Positions 1-12,530 of a stretch of DNA of 26,870 nucleotides are shown piece after piece (the stretch's first letter is position 1; every line of letters starts with the position of its first letter). The translations under genes were made by a program, and so were the position numbers. The stretch lies in the NCBI GenBank assembly GCA_004802725.1, contig SGPM01000358.1:1-26870 (forward strand), read 5' to 3'. The notes beneath the pieces were generated by a model that did no database searches, was not told the DNA's origin, and saw only the letters and a list, made by a program, of their open reading frames with translations. The stretch is from Antrodiella citrinella (lineage: Eukaryota; Basidiomycota; Agaricomycetes; Polyporales; Steccherinaceae).

Positions 1-764
1 TGAGAGTCTACTTCTGTCGAGGGCAAACGCTGGGAAGCATCTTAGCAAGATAGGCTTGCGAGGCTGTCGGAATGACGATCCCTTCCTGTCAACGCTGAGA
101 CGTTTCGTTTCCGAACTTAAAATTTTCTAGTACACTGTGGACGTGGCGGAGATCCTAGGCGATGTTGAAACGACCACACGCGCCTCGAGAGTCGAGACGA
201 TGTCAGCCAAATCCTTTTAAGCGGATATTTTGAGTGGTATACTTGAGTGCCACATAGGGTCGATTCGGCGTAAATAAATTTCATCAGCATCTATCTCACG
301 CATTTGCTTATAAGCACCTAATCGTCATGAATCATTGCGATGGCATGCACTGGTCTCGCAAGCCAATCTCGTAGATGATGGACTTGTGCAGTGAGCTCTC
401 AAATTTTCACGTTTAACGCCTCTGAGAGCTGACTTCGTCAAGGGTTTTGATATTACTAGCGTCGTGTTCAATCGAGACTCCCTATGTCTAGGTGCAAGTG
501 AGCCGCACATTCTTCTGGCTTTTGATCCCTTGATAGACGCGCTGGCGAATTTCTTCGACCTTCGACCTTCAACATTAGTACTGTCAATATGGACTCGGTG
601 TGCATTTGGGACGGCGACTTGCCACTTCACATCCCCTGCAGGCACAAGTCAAACCATCGCCTCGCAACAGTCGCAAGGATGGTCATATATAAGTACGTTC
701 GCCAACTTGAACCTCGACATCTTCCGCTCCGTTCGCCACCTTTATACCGCCCAAAGCTCGAAGA
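1..764. other. Left-edge intergenic region with no recognised gene
   Basis: Short open frames occur on both strands (for example 464-802 on + and 325-645 on -), but none resembles a known family and none has a splice pattern that extends it. The right end holds the probable core promoter of the DUF6533 gene, with a TATA-like element near 686. Nothing else is visible. Confidence 0.5.
686..693 (+). promoter_or_regulatory. TATA box of the DUF6533 gene
   Basis: The element TATATAAG lies about 79 bases upstream of the proposed ATG at 765. A second weaker element (TTTATACC) follows at about 740. The spacing suits a short fungal 5' leader and supports the ATG at 765. Confidence 0.5.
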
Positions 765-2518
765 ATGTCTTCCGAAGCAGAGCAAAAGTGAGTAGGCTAT
801 AGACATATACCCTTGAGTATTGCGTACTGAAAATCGGAATTCGTCCAGTTTCTTGATGAATGTTTGGCTAGTCGTATCAATCAGTCAGTATCTTGAGATG
901 TGAATTTACTGACTTCATGCTGAATGTTCAAATTTGGCTCAGCTGTCGTGGTCTACGACATTGTCTTGACATCCCCACGAGAGATTGAATGTATATGGCG
1001 CAGGAAGCGCGGAATCGTGACCACGCTTTTCATCTCACAACGATACTTAATGTTGCTTTTGGTCGTTATACGATTGGTAAACACGACCAATCTTATAGTG
1101 AGTGTCATCATTTATATCAGGATTTGATGTGCTGCAAGTTTACGAGTTGATTTTACAGACGTGAGCATACCCAAGTTCTAGCCTTCAATGTCCGACTTTA
1201 TAACGCTTCGTCTGTACAGCTGCGAAGCCATCAATTATCTCAAGATTATCTTGACTTTACTATGTTCGTTTGGCGTCGCTGGTACGTGTTCGGTTCCTTA
1301 TGTATCGACTCTTCAACGTGGTGTGGATCACTCACGACATCAAAATAGCATTCTCCACACTACGCACTTGGGCAATCTGCGGTCGTTTCAATATCCTTGT
1401 TCTCTCAGTGATGTTGTGTAGCGCATTCGAACCCTTTATAAACATCGTAAGTGGTGCAGTCAGCGCATTTACAGACGAAGCTGACATGGATATAACATCA
1501 GTATAACTATGCACGCCCGAAGGTGTTTTCTATTGACACCTATGGCTGTGAGATGAATATATACGACTACAGTTTTGCAGATAACTAGTACGTCTATGTC
1601 ATTCTTGCGTTTGCACGTTACATCTAAGAAGTATTGATTGTGTTACAGCCGTAAGAGAGAACGTACACATTACGACGGTCATCGCTCTAACTGAGAGTTC
1701 ATTCTACAGTTCCGGCTGTGACTCGGGGTGCTTCTATTCTCACTGATCTGTTGGTACTGGTAATTACATGGGTTAAATCCGCAGACGTGTGGAGGGCAAG
1801 TCGACAACTGAAGCAATTCAGACCTAAAGTATCGACGCTCCTCGTCCAAGATGGTGAGCCACTCTCTACTTTAGCTCGCCACGGTTTATGTAACTTATCT
1901 TTGGCCTAGGCACCCTTTACTTCGTGTGAGAATCATCCTGCTACCGTACTGCGACCATCACATCACTCACACCAGCGTAAAGGGCTCTATTCATCCTGAA
2001 CATAATCATGCTTTTGCTAGACGTTTGCTCTATTGTCAATCCAGCTCTGGACCCTTCCACACTCTTTTCGTTTGTCACTTCAGCGTGCGTACCTAATCTT
2101 GCCTGATGTTGACCTGTGCTTATACATTTGGACCAGAATCCCTCCTCTCCTTGTTGCGCGGTTCATTTTTGACCTCCGTGATGCATGTCCTCAAGGTCGT
2201 ACGACTCACTCCAACCATTTGACCACCTTCCAAAATGTGCCTGGGTCCCCAGATGGCGGTGCTGCTCCTCCTCGGCCGACTTCTACATGGTTCAGCGGAG
2301 AGACCGATGGGACGTCGATACCGCTAGTGTCCTTCTCGGTTGGTTTGATGTTTGACGGGTCCAACACGACGACTGAGCCTCAGCTCGAAGGGATCAGGTA
2401 CGTTATCAACGCACCGTGGTACCGTTCAATGTTGAACTGGTGTTCCATAGTGCTACAGAAGTCCAGCATCAGTGCTGAAACCAAGTCCAGGGTACATAGA
2501 TGTTCTTTGCTGCTATAA
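765..2518 (+). CDS. DUF6533 domain multi-pass membrane protein
   Basis: This is a multi-exon gene of the basidiomycete DUF6533 family, integral membrane proteins of unknown function with a 7-TM-like layout. Proposed exons are 765-787, 849-883, 943-1097, 1182-1281, 1349-1446, 1502-1587, 1649-1650, 1710-1853, 1910-1925, 1983-2084 and 2137-2518. Phase closes to 380 residues. The family signature VVVYDIVLTSPREIECIW lies in exon 3. Later exons give TLRTWAICGRFNIL, VTRGASILTDLLVLVITW and DGTLYFVALFILNIIMLLL, in the usual family order, followed by a hydrophilic tail. The DUF6533 core is secure. The N-terminal exons are uncertain: the only in-phase join I find uses a weak GTCAGT donor, while other frames of exon 2 look more family-like. 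An optional in-phase intron (2398-2499) may shorten the tail. Exon 7 would be only 2 bases long. Function and ligand are unknown. Confidence 0.8.
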
Positions 2519-3217
2519 TGTCTCTAGTATAAGCTATCATTGTCGCGCAGGATGCGTCGTCACCGCGGTTCTCGACGCAGACTCACGTGCACATTACCGA
2601 GGATCTACTTATTCGTTCCTTTTACAAATACCGGCCGACGTTCGATGAAAACACTTGGTGATGTGTGTGCACTGTGCACGAAAGCTTCAAGTTGACCAGT
2701 GGAATCATGATTGTATCGGCTTTTTATTTAAGTCCCTAATCGGGGAAAGACAAACTTTAACTTTTCGTTTTGCTCGATCATCCCAAAAATTTGCAACGAC
2801 TCCGAGTCGTTCGTCGTGGTGAACCACGAACATGATGCACGTCTTTGTCATATATTCCGACCAAGCATTCTTACTTGTGTGAAAACCTATCAGCTCAAAG
2901 TTCGGAGTGTTCAGATTGTGTGGTGCCTGTTGAGAGTCTTATTCCGGTCCCTGCGTCCAGGTAAGTCTGGCAAGGGTCTCCCATCATAGTATGATGTTCT
3001 TTCGTCATTGACCCACGTTTGTATAGGTGTAGATGGGTGTTCAGAATCGTGTTCTTAAGACGGCACGAGTTGAGCGGAGCCGAAGCTGATTCGGCTAGGC
3101 TCTGCTCAAGGCTCAAGCCAAGCTGAAGCCTTCAGTGAAGCTGATGCGTCCATATGATCTTGATATGATCACTCAGAACAAATGTCGGCTATACGTTTCT
3201 AAACACTGCCTTGCGGC

Positions 3218-3271
3218 TCAAATACCAGCACTCTCATTCGACAGTCAAATACTAGCACTCTCATTCGACAG
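3218..3271. repeat. 27-base tandem duplication
   Basis: Two adjacent 27-base copies, 3218-3244 and 3245-3271, differ at one position (C in the first, T in the second). Each begins TCAAATAC and ends ATTCGACAG. The pair lies about 210-265 bases upstream of the acid phosphatase ATG, in promoter range. Whether it binds a regulator is not shown by the sequence. Confidence 0.85.
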
Positions 3272-3398
3272 TCCACATGAACGTGCTTCGTATGTTCCTC
3301 CGACTTGGTGACCTGTGCGCTCTACACCCGGTATGTAAAGGTACCACATCAAGGAAGATGAAAGGTAGGGATGCAGACAATCCCGACCCTAGGCGCTG

Positions 3399-3406
3399 TT
3401 TATAAG
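3399..3406 (+). promoter_or_regulatory. TATA box of the acid phosphatase gene
   Basis: TTTATAAG lies about 80 bases before the ATG at 3482, with a short leader between them. This is the normal arrangement for a strongly expressed fungal secretory gene. Confidence 0.55.
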
Positions 3407-3481
3407 TCGTTTGGATTCTTGAACGGAAGAACACACCACTAGACACCACTTCAGGGAGCCCATCTTTCCAGAGCTGCAGTC

Positions 3482-5112
3482 ATGATCTCCCTCGCCTTCA
3501 TCGCGCTCATCCCTGCCGTCTTGGCTGCACAGGCTCCCCAGTTCGTCTCCCCTCAGCCGTTCGGACCCACAGCTGTATCACCTATCTATGTTGGTGCGAA
3601 CAATGGATCACTTGCGAAGAGTCCGGTAGTCCCAGGAAAGGTCTTCGACAGATTCACTCAGGTATGACAGGATCTTTTGACTGCATCACAGCTTCTAACG
3701 ATTCCGCTCTTGTGTTTGAATAGGTCTGGATCGAGAACACTGATTTCGAAGTGGCTTCCACCTCCACGGCCTTCATTGAGCTGGCCAAGCAGGGTATCCT
3801 GCTCACCTCGTCCTACGCATTGACTCACCCTTCTGAGCCCAACTATGCTGCTTCCGTCGGTGGTGACTTCTGGGGAATGGGAGATGATGATTTTTACAGC
3901 ATCCCCTCGAAGTACGTCTAGTCCTTCATATTCTGATATTCATGTCACTCACATACTGTGCTTAGCATCTCGACTGTCTTCGACCTTCTCGAAGCCAAGA
4001 ACATCTCTTGGGCGTCATACCAGGAGAACATGCCTACGGATGGGTTCCAAGAGTACAAGTACGTGTTCCTATTCAGCGTTCTCCTCCATATCCTCACTAT
4101 GATTATAGCTACACCCAGCCTAACTACCTGAACTCCTCTGCGCCTCCGTACACTTACTGGGTGCGCAAGCACAACCCGCCCGTTCTGTACGGCTCCGTCT
4201 CAACCGTCCCCGAACGCTTGACGAAGATCAGGAACTTCAACGATTTCGCGGTTGATGTGAATGCTTCCGCGATCCCTCAATGGAACTTCATCACTCCCAA
4301 CATGGTCAACGACGCACACGACACAGATATCGACTTTGCTTCTGACTGGCTCGAGTCATGGCTCGTCCCCCTCCTGTCCAACCCCAACTTCAACGACAAC
4401 AAAACTCTCATCCTTTTGACTTTCGATGAGAATGAGAGCTACGACATCAACAACCGTATTTATTCCATCCTTTTGGGTGGCGCTGTTCCCGAAAACCTGA
4501 AGGGTACCAACGACTCCACCTACTACACGCATTACTCCATTCTCAGCTCCGTTGAGGCCAACTGGGAGCTCGGATCTCTTGGTCGTCAGGACACCAACAA
4601 GTGAGTCTTATTTTGAAGGGACGTTTGTCTGCGTGAGCTAACGCGGGCTGTAGGACCGTGAGCAACGTCTACGACTTCATCGCGAGCACTGTTGGCTACA
4701 AGAACCTCAACGTGACCGGTAACGATATCCCCTTGACGAACCTTACGGGTGACATCCCGGGACCTCTCAGTAAGTGACACCGTGTCTTTCGTCATTCTTC
4801 AATCGGCTCACGCGACCTCCAGACGCCCAATTCTACGTGCCCTTCTCTGCGCCCAACGTCAATGCCACCGGTGCTGGTGGTGGACCCGTGTTCGTTGCTT
4901 CGAACCTCAACACCTCCTTGACTCCCCAGGTCCAGCCTGCGCCTGTCAACCTAACCGCATCGAACCAGACTGTTCCCGCAGCCGTCACTGGTATCACTCC
5001 TGGAGCTCCTGCTCCTCCTGCTGCTACCCATACCACAAGCGACGCTGCTAGGCTCGCCGGATCTGTTGCGGCCGCGTTCGCAGCAGGTGGCGTCGCTCTC
5101 TTCATGTTGTAG
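3482..5112 (+). CDS. Secreted GPI-anchored acid phosphatase (phosphoesterase family)
   Basis: The predicted protein of 452 residues belongs to the fungal phosphate-repressible acid phosphatase group (phosphoesterase family, PF04185), which releases phosphate from organic phosphomonoesters outside the cell. Exons are 3482-3661, 3724-3911, 3966-4058, 4109-4600, 4654-4769 and 4823-5112, and phase closes throughout. Residues 1-16 form a signal peptide. Family motifs are WIENTDF (62-68), THPSEPNY (94-101), ITPNMVNDAHDTD and LLTFDENESY, which carry the expected metal and phosphate ligands. About a dozen N-X-S/T sites fit heavy N-glycosylation. The C-terminus is a Pro/Ala/Thr-rich stalk, then small residues (TSDAARLAGS) and a hydrophobic tail ending GGVALFML, a typical GPI signal. 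The enzyme therefore probably stays on the plasma membrane or wall. Control by phosphate starvation is known for relatives; no PHO site was confirmed here. Confidence 0.93.
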
Positions 5113-5903
5113 ATGACAAGGGACATAGGCTATTGTTAATGTTGTAGTCTACCTTGTGTTGTTTAAAGTATAATCGTCGTGGTTCGCTCTGCACCCATGC
5201 AATGGAAACTGTCGAAACTAAGTTTGTTCGTTGCATGAGGTGCTCGGAGTCTCAGGCCGGTCGCGCAGAACGAGGCACGGGGATAAGAGATAGGACTGAA
5301 GGAACGTCTGGCAGGAGCTGGTGGAGCTGGCAGGACAGATTCCTGTGCAACAAATATAGCTCTTGGGATTGGTTAGGGCATTTGTCGGAGGATAGTGTTT
5401 GCACATGGTTACAACATGGTTACTTTTCAAAGCCTTTGTACTTTATGAAAACGTCTACCCGCTTTCGGTATTTTACCGGAACGGAACAGCGAGTGGCAAT
5501 TGTGCCTCTAAGTATTGCAATTGGCAAACCTTGACACTGGCACGAACGTGGTAGCTGACATATGTTATTTTCCACGATTGCTGTTTGTGGTCGCCATGAA
5601 CAAGCAGGTAAGTACTTCCGAGTGACTGACGACCGGAGAACAAGCCACAGGTCCGAGTGACCGAGTCGTCCCAGTCAACATGATGATACTGCCACAAGTA
5701 TGTCTTCCGCATCCACATATGCCCTATACTCATTCCGCGACGAATGTCGTCGAAGCTCAAGCTTCAAACTCCCAGCTTGCGCAATGCAGATCTGCCGTTC
5801 AAAATTTGTCGGACTTGACATTCCAACTCAGCTCAAAACAGCTGCCCCATGCTTTAGCCTTTAAGCGAGCGTTGACGCGGATCCGATGTATCATACTACC
5901 ATC
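5113..5903. other. Intergenic region without a recognised gene
   Basis: About 790 bases separate the acid phosphatase stop from the metallophosphoesterase start. Short open frames on both strands (5154-5534 +, 5473-5760 -, 5680-5922 +) have no family resemblance and no consistent splice structure. No clear TATA box precedes the next gene. Confidence 0.5.
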
Positions 5904-6817
5904 ATGCGGGTGCAAATACTGAGTGACATTCACTTAGAGATCGAGAGATCGGACAGCAAACCTGGGGAGGAATTCTACTGCTACGATATCCCTGTTCATG
6001 CAGAACAACTAGCACTTCTAGGCGATATTGGATGGACCTTGGAAGACAGGCTACTTATCTGGCTGACGGAGCAGCTGAAGAAGTTCAAAACAGTGTTCTT
6101 CCTGTGTGGTAATCATGGTGAGTACCTCTATTGTGGCGCACGAGCACAGGTGGATTTGACTTGCGACTTCCAGAGCCTTACCGTTCATCTATTGTACGTG
6201 TGACGAAATACTTATTCCCTATCGTTTACCCATCCTAAATGCTTTTCTGTTTGTAGGAGAAGAGTCACTCAAGGTTAGAGGCTTTCTCACTAGAGGTCAA
6301 CGCCGATCCCTCGCTCGGGCAATTCATCTTCCTCAACCGGACACGCCACGACGCTTCTCCCATTCTAACCATCCTCGGCTGTACGCTCTGGTCCGCTCTC
6401 AACCCAGACGACCTGGACATTCTCTCATGGTCTCTCACTGACTTCAAACGCATCGACGATTTTAATCCTGACGTCTACTCTGCCGCACACCGCAAAGACG
6501 TCGAATGGCTCAACACCACAATCTCTGCTATGGCGAGAGAAGAGCCCGAGCGGAAAGTTGTCGTGTTCACACATCACGCGCCTACCATCCCGGACACCGC
6601 AGATCCAAAGTTCATGGACCAGCCCACGGGCTCCGCGTTTGCGACTGAGCTGACGAAAGGGCCGTGCTGGGTCTCCGGGAATGTCGCCCTCTGGGCGTTT
6701 GGGCATACCCACTGGAGCTGCGATTTTGTGAGAGAGGGTGTGAGGGTGTATAGCAATCAACGTGGGTACAGAAATGGGGACAAAGGTTACGATGTTGCGA
6801 GGGTCTTGGATCTTTGA
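5904..6817 (+). CDS. Calcineurin-like metallophosphoesterase
   Basis: The predicted protein of 264 residues belongs to the calcineurin-like phosphoesterase superfamily, which hydrolyses phosphate esters with a two-metal centre. Exons are 5904-6117, 6174-6193 (20 bases) and 6257-6817, with closed phase. Metal-binding motifs appear in order: SDIHLE near the N-terminus, LLGDIG, CGNHE, THHAP and GHTHWSCDF. The CGNHE motif is completed only by splicing, because its Glu codon spans the first intron. I chose the ATG at 5904 because family members start directly with a MRVQILSD-like strand; an in-frame ATG at 5886 would add six residues. No signal peptide or membrane segment is seen, so it is probably cytosolic. 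The substrate is unknown. Its 3' end converges on the DLD gene 246 bases away. Confidence 0.88.
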
Positions 6818-6907
6818 GGGGTGTCCTATGCTGCAAGTGAGTATTCATATCATCGTCTCGGGCCCTCGAGTCTCATAAGCTCCCTTCCAACGCAAGTCGT
6901 TGTCAAT

Positions 6908-6925
6908 GTCACGTCACGTCACGTC
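6908..6925. repeat. Pentanucleotide GTCAC/ACGTC repeat
   Basis: Three to four tandem copies of ACGTC lie between two convergent genes. On the minus strand they read TGACG, the core of a CRE/ATF-type site. Their position downstream of both genes argues against a promoter role, so this is most simply a short satellite. Confidence 0.6.
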
Positions 6926-7063
6926 GTTGTGAAATGCATTAGATCGGTGCTGAACAACAAAAGAGAGATCCTGTTGCGGGATATGAGAGTACACTATGCC
7001 AAACGTAAAAAAGCAGCAGCTCTATCATTGTCATGCCGTAGTGCGAAGTACGAAACCGGACAA

Positions 7064-9009
<1,946 letters not shown>

Positions 9010-11469
9010 CGTGGAATGAAAGTGACGGTGTTCGACAAAAGTTTTAGAAATTGGAATGCAAGGAGTAAAAAGACGCCCTATTCTGTCTCGTCACCGTCGG
9101 GCAGGCGCTCCGTAATATCCCGGCCGGATCCTCTGCCTGTGACAGAATCACCGAACGTCGGCCGAGGTCGAGGTCTTACAGGGTCTTTCGTGAATGTACA
9201 CTGCCAGTACACTATGCCCGCTGTTAAAAGTAAATGCATCCGATATCCGTGACTCGTACTGATCATCCCATGAATTGACTGACCAATGGTCCTGCTCAAG
9301 ATGTTCAAAGACACCGCGGACAGCCTCCTGACAAGGACCGAAGCAGATGACTGACAGGCAGAGAGGACGACGACGGTACCGGGGATGACAACTCGCAGCG
9401 CTTCACGGTCACCGTATCTTACCCGATCACAATGTCGAGTCAGTCACAGTCAGCATCGACCGTTCATGAGCCTTGTTATAACCAACGAATAATGAGAGGA
9501 TTGTGTATGTAAAGTATGCTCGCTCCTGATGTGTTACTTCAAGTTCAAGTTCAACGTCGTCTAGGAGGTAGCGCTTGTACTGATTCTCAAAATGGTAACT
9601 ATCATGAAGGCGTTGGTAAGCACGCACAAACATTGCTTTTCAGCAACTCTCCAATTGCAAGCTCCAAGTCTCGTATTTTTCGTCTTGTCCCAAGTCACTT
9701 TGATCATGGAAGTCATCCTCATCCTCCTTCAATGCGACACCCTGATGTTCCCTCCATTTGTTTGAGTAATATCTCTTGTACTATGATTCACCATTTCGCC
9801 ATCTTGACTCGCCCACCTGCTCGTCGCCTGCATCTTAGATATCTTGCAGCTCGCCGTTTGCTCAAGCCAACCTTCGGCGGTGTTCTTCCCTGCTCCGACG
9901 TTGTGTGTGTTCCGGGACGAAATTGGGTGTGAGCATGGTACGAGCCATCTCATCAACGCCCGTCCTCCACATTCGCGAGGAGCAGATTGTCCAAGACACG
10001 TCCGATTGGAACCATATCTGCGCTCTATGCACTGCAAGGCTTTCTTTGGTCACCGCTTCTACCTTATTTTACCCTTCGATGTCTACTCATGGGGGCATCT
10101 GGAATTCTAGAGTCGTCGGACGCGAGTCAAGTTAAGCAAACATTGTTCCTCATCAGGTAAGCCCGCGATTTACTATGAAGAAGCTCGCGGAGTTGTCCAG
10201 GTACGATTGCCAATCAATGACAGGGAAGCGCCCTGCCATTTTCTGAAGTTTCTTCCGCAGTGAGTTGTGGTTGATCATTATCATGGTCTTGACGTTTCTT
10301 CTTGAATATCTTTCGTCGCATAGTTGCACCCTTCTTCGAAAAGGTGACTCCTTGACAATCGGAGGCGCAGTATGGGTTCAAATCCCCGAAAAACGAAATC
10401 AAGACTATGACTCAACGAAGAGTTCGCCGCTTTTTCTCCCGCCCTCCCATGACCAGATACTGCATGCCCGGCTAATGACCTCGCTCCAACTGACGGATCA
10501 TAAATGCCATGGACAGCAGCCGGAATGCCCGGGGCCGCGAGGCAGGCCGACCACCCAGCACATTCCTCATGTCAAACAACGCTGTCGTGCTTACCGCCAG
10601 TTAGTTGGTAGAGTAAACAGTTGATGGGAGGGAATGTCGTGGTTTGGAACTTGCAAGACTATGTACGTGCAAGGGTACGTACATGCAAGCAAGCGTGCAA
10701 CGTTCCTCCGTTTCGGCTATACGTGAACACCCTGCGCCACAGTCTGAAAAATCGTAATCCGCTCTTGGAAATCGTACTTGCGCACGGGCCCAGTGATCAT
10801 TCAGAAGTCTAGCAACAAGCTTCTGCTATTCTTGATCGGCGCTCCGATTTTGCAATGGCGGATTCTTCGAGACAAATTTCGTGGGGTTTGGGGAATACTG
10901 CGTCTCAGAAGCATGCCCGTCTCACCCATACACCCTGCCCATGTCGAGAGTCAATTGCAGGAAGAACCCGCCTTTACATAGCGAGTGAGTGTCATGCATT
11001 TTAGCCGAAGGCTTCTCGTGTTTCGGCGGCCTTTTCGCCACGACTGCTTTTGTATACACAACGGACTAAATGAAGTGTTTCGGCCTAGATTTCTGCAAGG
11101 TTTCTGCTCGTATGACTGCTTTTTGACACCACTGGCCATGCATCACCTCACTTATGGGCTGTGGGCAACCATGTGCGGACGTGTCCATGCGCCGTCAGAG
11201 CGGGCAGCCAAGTTTTACGGCAATTTCTACGCTCGTTCTCTTGGCTCAGATCTGGACACGTCGAAATTTGAGGATCGATGCTTCTGTCGTCTCGCCTCCG
11301 CATCAACCCCACAAGCGAGTTCCCATAAGCGGAAACGAAGGTGTGCTCCAGGAAGGTATAAAAAGTCCTCAGGATATCTGGGATTCAGTATCGCCCTCGT
11401 CCTACAGACTTTTGCGACTCAAGCCTCATTCTTTCCATCTTCAGCCCTTCTCACCAGTCCTTACCAGCC
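9010..11469. other. Long gene-poor stretch
   Basis: Almost 2.5 kb without a gene I can support. The first few hundred bases are the DLD upstream region. Open frames at 9516-9932, 9844-10110, 10265-10624 and 10985-11722 (+) and 9729-10037 (-) match no family I know. A hydrophobic stretch around 9590-9760, broken by stops further on, could be a decayed membrane-protein gene, but I cannot show it. A GTACGT/GCAAG-rich patch lies at about 10655-10695. The right end is the promoter of the small secreted protein. Confidence 0.5.
11357..11365 (+). promoter_or_regulatory. TATA box of the small secreted protein gene
   Basis: TATAAAAAG lies about 113 bases before the ATG at 11470. The leader between them is rich in C and T, as is common for highly expressed fungal genes. 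Confidence 0.6.
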
Positions 11470-12212
11470 ATGTTCTTCTCCAAGTTCGTCCTCCCCGCCG
11501 TCGCTTTCCTCGGCGCCGCCGCCGGTGTATTCTCCAGCCCCATCGCTTCACCCGTTGTGGGCTCTGACCTCGTCGCTCGTGGAAACGGCGGAGACGTCTA
11601 CAACAGGTGCCAACAAGTGTACGACTCTTGCGAACCTCACATCAGCGCGATCGGTAATTCCGGCCTGCCTTTACATATATTGTCGCCTCCAAAACTTATC
11701 TTTCTTCAACAGTTCAGGCTAAGGTCGTCGCAGATGTCACAGTTGCTATCGATGCTGTCGTTGATGTTATGGCTGTGGCCCAAGTTGATTTGGAAGCCTT
11801 CGTTGGTATTGATATCACTGCCTACATTGATGTCATCGTGGCTATACACATCAAGCTGTTCATTGTATGTATCATGCTCGACTTCAAAACCTGATTGTCA
11901 TTACTAACAACCCATTGTCTTTACATTAGGCGCTGTTCGCTGCTCTCAAAGGCTGCACTTTCGTCACTGCAGAGATCCTGGCCCAGATCAGTGCCTGCAT
12001 CAACGCTTACCTCGCCGTCCTGGTGAAGATCAATGCTCATGTCTGTGGACAGATTGGTGCTGGGTAAGAACATTCTCGACAACGCTGCGAACCTTCCACT
12101 CACTCGATTGGAATGATCTAGGCTTCCGGCATACATTCAAGCCTTCATCCAGGTTAAGCTCAACATCCTTGTCAGCATCCTTGCCATCGTCAACGTCGGC
12201 ATCTCGTTGTAA
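11470..12212 (+). CDS. Small secreted hydrophobic protein of unknown family
   Basis: Four exons (11470-11653, 11713-11864, 11930-12063, 12122-12212) join in phase to give 186 residues. The start FFSKFVLPAVAFLGAAAGVF is a clear signal peptide, probably cleaved near residues 20-24. A Kex2-like Ala-Arg at 36-37 may be a second processing site. The mature part has five cysteines (47, 54, 121, 135, 151), beginning with CQQVYDSC. It is otherwise almost entirely Val/Ile/Ala/Leu with regularly spaced Asp or Lys (VVADVTVAIDAVVDV, AYIDVIVAIHIKLFI), suggesting amphipathic helices or strands. It is too long and too poor in cysteine for a classical hydrophobin (eight Cys). I do not recognise the family. 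A TATA box, a pyrimidine-rich leader and conventional introns say it is a real, probably well expressed gene. Confidence 0.82.
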
Positions 12213-12478
12213 TTGCGCAAGTGTCGAAGAAGTGTTGCACATCCGGGTGGTTGTTTGGGCTCAAAACACGTCGTTCTTTCCCTCTTCGTCTTCAATCTAG
12301 TATAATTAGGGTTGCTTTCTGATAATCTAGCTAGTTGAATTCAATTCCTGTCGTTCACTGCGTCTCTATCATACCATTGATCATACCTGAGTGTGTGAAT
12401 TAGGGAGTCGAAATCTAATTCCATATTCGACGGATCGTTGGGCATCTTCCCGCTTTTCCCGAGCATTTATTTTTACTC

Positions 12479-12487
12479 TTATATATG
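12479..12487 (+). promoter_or_regulatory. TATA box of the methyltransferase gene
   Basis: TTATATATG ends 44 bases upstream of the ATG at 12531. It decides the start: an upstream in-frame ATG at 12438 would place the TATA box inside the coding sequence. Confidence 0.5.
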
Positions 12488-12530
12488 TGGACCGTGGTAC
12501 GTCTCACACTTTCAAGCTTCGAGTTCTGCC

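Larger units (their letters stand above)
2519..3481. other. Intergenic region upstream of the acid phosphatase
   Basis: About 960 bases without a supportable gene. It contains an AGCTGA/GCTCAAG-rich stretch with short inverted repeats (about 3070-3145), a 27-base tandem duplication (3218-3271) and a TATA box at 3399. The short minus-strand open frames (2895-3116 and 3261-3449) look random. Confidence 0.5.

Noticed and set aside
464..802. A 112-codon open frame upstream of the DUF6533 gene
   Set aside because: It runs through the TATA box and the start of the DUF6533 gene in another frame and has no recognisable family.
4833..5126. Open frame antisense to the acid phosphatase C-terminus
   Set aside because: It is the mirror of the Ala/Pro/Thr-rich stalk and GPI signal, whose sense reading is clear.
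6908..6925. CRE/ATF-type promoter element made of repeated TGACG
   Set aside because: It lies downstream of two convergent genes, so a promoter role is unlikely.
10330..10400. tRNA-like B box (GGTTCAAATCC)
   Set aside because: Only three base pairs form in the T stem, and no matching acceptor or D arm is found upstream.
10985..11722. A 245-codon open frame on the plus strand
   Set aside because: It overlaps the TATA box and first exon of the secreted protein in another frame, has low-complexity Ser/Pro text and no family resemblance, so it is a chance frame.
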